A stretch of 8,944 bases of DNA from Vulcanimicrobiia bacterium. Lineage in GTDB: Bacteria > Vulcanimicrobiota > Vulcanimicrobiia > Vulcanimicrobiales > Vulcanimicrobiaceae. Within the stretch, counting starts at the first letter, position 1. Each line of letters begins with the position of its first letter. The notes below the pieces were generated by a model. It saw only the letters and a list, made by a program, of their open reading frames with translations. It was not told the origin of the DNA and ran no database searches. The stretch is taken from assembly GCA_025451135.1 (NCBI GenBank), contig JANWKW010000148.1:1-8944 (forward strand), in the 5' to 3' direction. Position numbers and translations under genes: made by a program. Shown piece after piece: positions 5,001 to 8,944 of the stretch.

Positions 5001-5471
5001 ATGACGAGAATTTGCGTACAGGCGGTCGTCGGCCACCCGGCGGAGACGACCGAGCGGCTCCTCCAGGCCTACATGGCCGAGCGCGAGCGCGGCGACGGCT
5101 CGATCGCGATACCCTTGCGGATCCGTTTTCGGGGCGGGCGCGACGACCTGGGTCTGGCTCACGATGTGCTGGTGCGTTTCCGCAAGGGCCGCGACGCCGA
5201 CAACCTCAACGACACGTTCTACGTGGATTGGGAACCCTCGGGCCGGGGTCCATACCCGACCTTTTCGGGCACCATGAACGTCTATGCGGCCCCGGACCCG
5301 CGCGAATCCCGTCTGGAGATCGACGGCACGTACGACGCGCCCGGAGGCGGCTTGGGACGGTTCTTCGACATGCTCGTCGGGCGGCGTATAGCGCGCGCGT
5401 CGCTGCTCGACCTGGTCGAGCGGATCGCCGGCGACCTGACGCCGGTCGCGTCGTCGCTCACCCGTCGCTAG
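5001..5471 (+). CDS. SRPBCC-like family protein, paralogue 3 (divergent)
   Basis: 156 residues, function unknown. Core motif W77-E-P-S-G-R-G-P-Y-P-T-F-S-G90, then L-E-I-D-G-T-Y-D-A-P-G-G-G-L-G-R-F-F-D and an amphipathic C-terminal helix (A-S-L-L-D-L-V-E-R-I). It is clearly related to the protein starting at 4897, sharing W-x-P-x-G-x-G-P-[FY]-P-T-F-S-G, the G-T-Y turn and F-D-M-L. The first half is rich in charged strands (R-I-R-F-R-G-G-R-D-D), unlike its relatives, so the surface and perhaps the ligand differ. ATG 5001 is supported by ungapped N-terminal alignment with the paralogue and by the TACAAT box just upstream; there is no Shine-Dalgarno. It is transcribed away from the two-paralogue operon. 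Its end converges on ackA with a 14-bp overlap of the coding regions. It may be a START/polyketide-cyclase-like carrier, and I cannot assign a substrate. Confidence 0.78.
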   Translation: MTRICVQAVVGHPAETTERLLQAYMAERERGDGSIAIPLRIRFRGGRDDLGLAHDVLVRFRKGRDADNLNDTFYVDWEPSGRGPYPTFSGTMNVYAAPDPRESRLEIDGTYDAPGGGLGRFFDMLVGRRIARASLLDLVERIAGDLTPVASSLTRR

Positions 5472-6483
5472 CGAACAGCTCCCGCGTCCGTCTCGCGATG
5501 GCGGCGTTCTCGTCCGTCGGCACGACCAGGACGCGGGACGGCGCGGCGAACGCGAGGCCGTCGGCGATGCGTTCGCGTATCTCCGCCGAGCCTTCCCCGA
5601 TGCCGCCGGTGAAGACCAGCGTGTCGAGGCCCCCGAGCACCGCGATCGTCGCGCCGGCGGCCTTCACGCACGAGTAGACGAACGATTCGACCGCGTCGCG
5701 CGCTCGCGCGTCCGCGGCTTCGCGGGCCAGCAGGGTGCGCATATCGGACGTGCCGCCGGAGAGGCCTTTCCAACCGCACTCCTCGTAGCACATCGCGCGT
5801 ACGTCGTCGACGCTGCGTCCGCGTCGCAGCAGTTCGAGGATCGCGCCCGGATCGAGATCGCCCGGCCGGGTCGCCATGACCACGCCGCCCAGGACGCTGC
5901 AGCCCATGGTCGTCTCGAGCACCCGTCCGTCGCGGACGCCGCACAGACTCGCGCCCGAGCCGAGATGCGCGACGATGGTACGACCGCACCGGAGCGCTGG
6001 ATCGCGATGGAAGATGTAGTCGAACGAGAGGCCGTGGAACCCGATCCGCTTGATCGCTCCGTCCGGAAGATCGGGGAACGGATAGCGGCGGGCGACGGGC
6101 GGAAGGCCGCGATGGAAAGCGGTGTCGGAACAGAGCGCCGCCGGCACGCCGGCGAACGCCGCCGCGGCCGCCGCGATGAAGGCGCGCTGCGCCGGCAGAT
6201 GGAGCGGGAAGCGCGGCTCGAACGCGCCCAGCGCGCGTATCGTCTCCGGCGTGGCTGCGATGGCCGGCGGTGCGTCCGGCCCGGCGAAGACGACCCGGTG
6301 GCCGATCGCGTCGACGCTTTCGCCGCCGAGTTCCGCGCGCACGGCCGCGATCGCGGCTGCGGCACCGGCCTCGCCGGTCGCATCGCGGGAGCCTTCGTGC
6401 AGCGCCGAGACGCCGGATGCGTCGGCCGCGTACAGGCCGAACTTTACCGAGGACGAGCCGACGTCAAAGCACAGGATCCGCAT
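5458..6483 (-). CDS. ackA: Acetate kinase, short divergent form
   Basis: Converts acetyl phosphate plus ADP to acetate plus ATP in the cytoplasm, here using acetyl phosphate made by the phosphoketolase encoded just upstream. It has 341 residues, clearly shorter than the usual 390-410. ASKHA-type landmarks are present in order: D7-V-G-S10-S-S12-V-K14, G61-H-R63-V-V, D120-T-A-F-H, R-I-G-F-H150-G, H173-L-G-S-G-A-S, T205-R206-P-G-D-L-D-P, G-L-S-G-G-T-S-D (240-247), F-T-G-G-I-G-E (291-297) and P-T-D-E325. Two departures stand out. The N-A-G-S-S-S start of typical enzymes reads D-V-G-S-S-S, and the H-N-P-A-N signature reads H-L-P-A-Q. The equivalents of the catalytic Arg and His residues remain. 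The start has a strong GGAGGTGG and overlaps the end of xfp by 20 bp. Use of propionate or another acyl group is possible. Confidence 0.88.
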   Translation of the reverse strand: MRILCFDVGSSSVKFGLYAADASGVSALHEGSRDATGEAGAAAAIAAVRAELGGESVDAIGHRVVFAGPDAPPAIAATPETIRALGAFEPRFPLHLPAQRAFIAAAAAAFAGVPAALCSDTAFHRGLPPVARRYPFPDLPDGAIKRIGFHGLSFDYIFHRDPALRCGRTIVAHLGSGASLCGVRDGRVLETTMGCSVLGGVVMATRPGDLDPGAILELLRRGRSVDDVRAMCYEECGWKGLSGGTSDMRTLLAREAADARARDAVESFVYSCVKAAGATIAVLGGLDTLVFTGGIGEGSAEIRERIADGLAFAAPSRVLVVPTDENAAIARRTRELFASDG

Positions 6484-8812
6484 GCCACCTCCAGCCTTTG
6501 ATGGCCGGCGGATCGTCGCCGTGGATCTCGATGTACGTCCGGTGGTCGGCGAGGATCGTCTCGATCCGTTCGTGCAGGGCCGCCGCGCGCTCCGGCGCGA
6601 GCGCGAGCCGGTCGATCGCGTCCCCGGCGAGATGGTAGCGGTCCAGGTCGTTGAGGACCGCCATCCGGAAGGGCGTCGTCGTGGTCCCTTCTTCCTTATA
6701 GCCGTGCACGTGGAAGTTGTCGTGGTTGGTACGCCGGTACGTGAGCCGGTGGATCAGCGTCGGATAGCCGTGAAAGGCGAAGATCACGGGGCGGTCTTTC
6801 GTGAAGATCGCGTCGAACGCCGCGTCGTCGATCCCGTGCGGATGGACGCTGGGCGGCTGTAGCGCCATCAGATCGACCACGTTGACGACGCGGATCTTCA
6901 GTTCCGGCAGATTCGCGCGAAGGAACTCGACGGCACCCAGGGTCTCGAGCGTGGGCACGTCTCCCGCGCACGCCATGACGACGTCGGGCGCGCCGCCGTC
7001 GCTCGCCCACTGCCAGATGCCGATGCCCTCGCGGCAGTGGGCCACGGCGGCCTCCATGTCGAGCCACTGCAGTTCGGGCTGTTTGCCGGCGACGATGACG
7101 TTCACGTAGTCGCGGCTGCGCAGGCAGTGGTCGACGGTCGCGAGCAGCGTGTTGGCGTCGGGCGGTAGATAGACGCGGACGACGTCGGCCTTCTTATTGA
7201 CGACGTGGTCGATGAATCCGGGGTCCTGGTGGCTGAAGCCGTTGTTGTCCTGGCGCCAGACGTGCGAGGTCAACAGATACGTCAGCGATGCGATCGGCCT
7301 GCGCCACGCCAGCCGGCGCGCCACCTTGAGCCACTTCGCGTGTTGGTTGAACATCGAGTCGACGATATGCGTGAAGGCTTCGTAGCACGAGAAGAAGCCG
7401 TGGCGCCCGGTCAGCAGATAGCCCTCGAGCCAGCCCTGGCACGCATGTTCGCTCAGGATCTCCATCACGCGCCCGTCCGGCCCGACGGCCTCGTCGGACG
7501 GCAGCACCGCGGCCATCGACGTCCGGTCGGTCGCCTCGAAGACGGCGTCGAGCCGGTTGGAGCTGGTCTCGTCCGGGCCGAAGACCCGGAAGTTGTCGGG
7601 GTTCGCTTCGAGGATGTCGCGCAGCAGACGCCCGACGCCGCGCGTGCTCTCGGCGGTCGCGATTCCGGGCCGCGCGACCGCGACCGCATACGCGCGGACG
7701 TCCGGGACGATCAGATCGCGCAACAGCGCGCCGCCGTTGGCGTGCGGGTTGGCGCTCATGCGACGCGGGCCGTGCGGAGCCAGCGCGCGCAGGTCGGACA
7801 CCAGCGCGCCGGAGGCGTCGAAGAGCTCCTGCGGGCGATACGACCGCATCCAGCGCTCGAACGCTAGCCGGTGCTCGGCGTTGGTGCGCACGTCGGAGAT
7901 CGGGACCTGATGCGATCGCCAACTCCCCTCGACCGGCTTCCCATCGACCGTCTTGGGCCCGGTCCAGCCCTTCGGCGTCGCCAGGACGATCGCGGGCCAG
8001 CGGGGGCGCGCGACGGGTCCCGGCCCGCTCCGCGCCCGCGCTTGGATGTCGCGGATCTCCGCCACCACCGCATCGAGCGTGCTCGCCATCGCTGCATGCA
8101 TCGCGGCCGGATCGTCGCCGGAGACGAAGCGCGGTTCGTAGCCATAGCCGCGCAGCAGGTCGCTCAGCTCGGTCTGCGGGATGCGCGCGAGCACCGTCGG
8201 TCCGGCGATCTTGTACCCGTTGAGATGCAGGATCGGCACGACCGCGCCGTCGCGCCGCGGGTTGAGGAACTTGTTCGAATGCCAACTCGTCGCGAGCGCA
8301 CCGGTCTCGGCCTCGCCGTCGCCGACGACGCAGCAGACGAACAGATCGGGATTGTCGAACGCGGCGCCGTAGGCGTGCAGGAGCGAGTATCCCAGCTCGC
8401 CGCCTTCGTGGATCGATCCCGGCGTCTCCGGCGAGGCGTGGCTCGGGATCCCGCCGGGGAACGAGAACTGCTTGAAGAGACGGCGCAGGCCGTCGACGTC
8501 GGACGAGACGTCCGGATAGATCTCGCCGTAGGTGCCTTCGAGATACGCGTTCGCGACGACGGCCGGGCCGCCGTGCCCGGGTCCCGCGATGAAGATCGCG
8601 TCCAGGTCGTGGGCGAGGATCGCGCGATTCATGTGCGCGTAGATGAAGTTGAGCCCCGGCGTCGTTCCCCAATGGCCCAGCGGGCGCGGTTTGATATGTT
8701 CGGGGAGCAGAGATTCGCGCAACAGCGGATTGTCGAGCAGATAGATCTGCCCGGCGGAGAGATAGTTGGCCGCGCGCCAGTAGGCGTCGATCGATCCGAG
8801 TTCTGCCGCCAC
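6464..8812 (-). CDS. xfp: Phosphoketolase (xylulose-5-phosphate/fructose-6-phosphate)
   Basis: Thiamine diphosphate enzyme that splits xylulose 5-phosphate (or fructose 6-phosphate) with phosphate into acetyl phosphate and glyceraldehyde 3-phosphate (or erythrose 4-phosphate). At 782 residues it is full length. Family signatures occur in order: D-A-Y-W-R-A-A-N-Y-L-S (9-19), G-H47-W-G-T-T-P-G-L-N, G-P-G-H80-G-G-P, E-G-G-E-L-G-Y-S-L, the TPP/Mg motif G164-D-G-E-A-E-T-G with N198, then C-terminal-half motifs D-E-T-S-S-N-R, G-F-F-S-C-Y-E-A-F, W-R-Q-D-N-N-G-F-S-H-Q-D-P-G-F and H-V-H-G-Y-K-E-E-G-T-T-T-T-P-F. No key residue appears lost. The start is GTG 8812, 1 nt after the stop of the dehydrogenase; a stop lies 11 codons upstream in frame and no other start codon lies between. 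There is no clear Shine-Dalgarno, so translation is probably coupled. Substrate preference between X5P and F6P cannot be read from sequence. Confidence 0.97.
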   Translation of the reverse strand: MAAELGSIDAYWRAANYLSAGQIYLLDNPLLRESLLPEHIKPRPLGHWGTTPGLNFIYAHMNRAILAHDLDAIFIAGPGHGGPAVVANAYLEGTYGEIYPDVSSDVDGLRRLFKQFSFPGGIPSHASPETPGSIHEGGELGYSLLHAYGAAFDNPDLFVCCVVGDGEAETGALATSWHSNKFLNPRRDGAVVPILHLNGYKIAGPTVLARIPQTELSDLLRGYGYEPRFVSGDDPAAMHAAMASTLDAVVAEIRDIQARARSGPGPVARPRWPAIVLATPKGWTGPKTVDGKPVEGSWRSHQVPISDVRTNAEHRLAFERWMRSYRPQELFDASGALVSDLRALAPHGPRRMSANPHANGGALLRDLIVPDVRAYAVAVARPGIATAESTRGVGRLLRDILEANPDNFRVFGPDETSSNRLDAVFEATDRTSMAAVLPSDEAVGPDGRVMEILSEHACQGWLEGYLLTGRHGFFSCYEAFTHIVDSMFNQHAKWLKVARRLAWRRPIASLTYLLTSHVWRQDNNGFSHQDPGFIDHVVNKKADVVRVYLPPDANTLLATVDHCLRSRDYVNVIVAGKQPELQWLDMEAAVAHCREGIGIWQWASDGGAPDVVMACAGDVPTLETLGAVEFLRANLPELKIRVVNVVDLMALQPPSVHPHGIDDAAFDAIFTKDRPVIFAFHGYPTLIHRLTYRRTNHDNFHVHGYKEEGTTTTPFRMAVLNDLDRYHLAGDAIDRLALAPERAAALHERIETILADHRTYIEIHGDDPPAIKGWRWHADPVL
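6485..6492 (-). promoter_or_regulatory. Strong ribosome binding site of ackA
   Basis: GGAGGTGG on the minus strand, one base before ATG 6483 and with the GGAGG core 4 nt away, located inside the end of xfp. Spacing is somewhat tight. It suggests ackA is translated efficiently in its own right as well as by coupling. Confidence 0.6.
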
Positions 8813-8813
8813 G

Positions 8814-8944
8814 TCAGAAGACGACCAACGGTTTGATCACGCAGTCGCTCTTGGCATCCATCATCGCGAACGCGTCGGCGATCTCCTCGAATCCGAAGCG
8901 GTGCGTGGTCAACGGCGTCGGATCGATGCGGTCGCCCTCGATCA
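8814..8944 (-). CDS. Zinc-type alcohol dehydrogenase, C-terminal 42 residues only
   Basis: The frame runs off the right edge of the window, leaving 42 residues before TGA. The visible tail contains I-D-P-T-P-L-T-T-H-R-F, then F-E-E-I-A-D-A-F-A-M-M and V-I-K-P-L-V-V-F, the usual closing strand and helix of zinc-dependent medium-chain alcohol dehydrogenases. The zinc ligands and Rossmann domain are outside, so the cofactor and substrate are unknown. It ends 1 nt before the phosphoketolase GTG on the same strand, so the three genes form an operon. A role in reoxidising NAD(P)H alongside acetyl phosphate formation is inference. Other medium-chain dehydrogenases, such as threonine or sorbitol types, are less likely from the L-T-T-H-R-F ending but not excluded. 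Confidence 0.82.
   Translation of the reverse strand, partial: IEGDRIDPTPLTTHRFGFEEIADAFAMMDAKSDCVIKPLVVF

Noticed and set aside
4454..5677. Long + strand open frame across the SRPBCC genes
   Set aside because: It is antisense to one paralogue, crosses the divergent promoter and overlaps another paralogue in a different frame. The composition is Arg-rich and shadow-like.
7194..8672. 492-codon minus-strand frame inside the phosphoketolase gene, and the + strand frame at 7871-8836
   Set aside because: Both lie within xfp, whose motifs are intact throughout. The alternative frames encode Arg-rich sequences without recognisable domains.
5458..8812. A functional link between phosphate-using phosphoketolase and arsenate resistance (arsenate mimics phosphate)
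   Set aside because: Chemically conceivable, but the two operons are separated by other transcription units and nothing in the sequence connects their regulation.

Overview
The window is a densely coding, very G+C-rich bacterial chromosome segment (about two thirds G+C by eye) with strong GC3 bias in every accepted gene. No stretch longer than about 100 bases lacks a gene. There are no RNA genes, insertion sequences or CRISPR repeats. The mix of a SigK/RskA-type sigma/anti-sigma pair, leaderless-looking starts, a phosphoketolase operon and uncharacterised SRPBCC-like proteins would fit a little-cultured high-GC lineage such as Eremiobacterota/Vulcanimicrobiota, or an actinobacterium-like soil organism. 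I cannot settle the taxon from sequence alone.

Layout. (1) Bases 1-1772, + strand: an ECF sigma factor whose beginning lies outside the window, its overlapping membrane anti-sigma factor (ZAS zinc finger, one TM helix, RskA-like C-terminus), then an unknown four-helix membrane protein. (2) 1845-2042, + strand: a small unknown protein whose stop codon shares the palindrome CTAG with the stop of arsC on the other strand. (3) 3442 down to 2039, - strand: a compact arsenic operon, arsR-aqpS-arsC. ArsC makes arsenite from arsenate, and an aquaglyceroporin takes the place of the usual ArsB/Acr3 pump. A clear sigma-70 promoter and a candidate ArsR operator sit just before arsR. (4) 4897 down to 3480, - strand: two related SRPBCC-like proteins and a universal stress protein, tightly packed. 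(5) 5001-5471, + strand: a third member of the same SRPBCC-like family, divergent from the other two across a 103-bp region that contains an imperfect dyad. (6) 8944 down to 5458, - strand: the tail of a zinc-type alcohol dehydrogenase, then phosphoketolase (xfp), then a short acetate kinase (ackA). Together these form a phosphoketolase shunt operon: sugar phosphate to acetyl phosphate, then acetate plus ATP, with the dehydrogenase probably handling reducing equivalents.

Points worth following up are the three-member SRPBCC-like family (shared core [FY]PTF[SA]G), a repeated arrangement in which a -10-like hexamer lies only 5-6 nt before the ATG (arsR and both divergent SRPBCC genes), suggesting leaderless mRNAs, and unusual residues in the arsenic proteins: Val instead of Arg after the second NPA of AqpS, and only two cysteines in ArsC. 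I did not find a clearly new defence or mobile system here.
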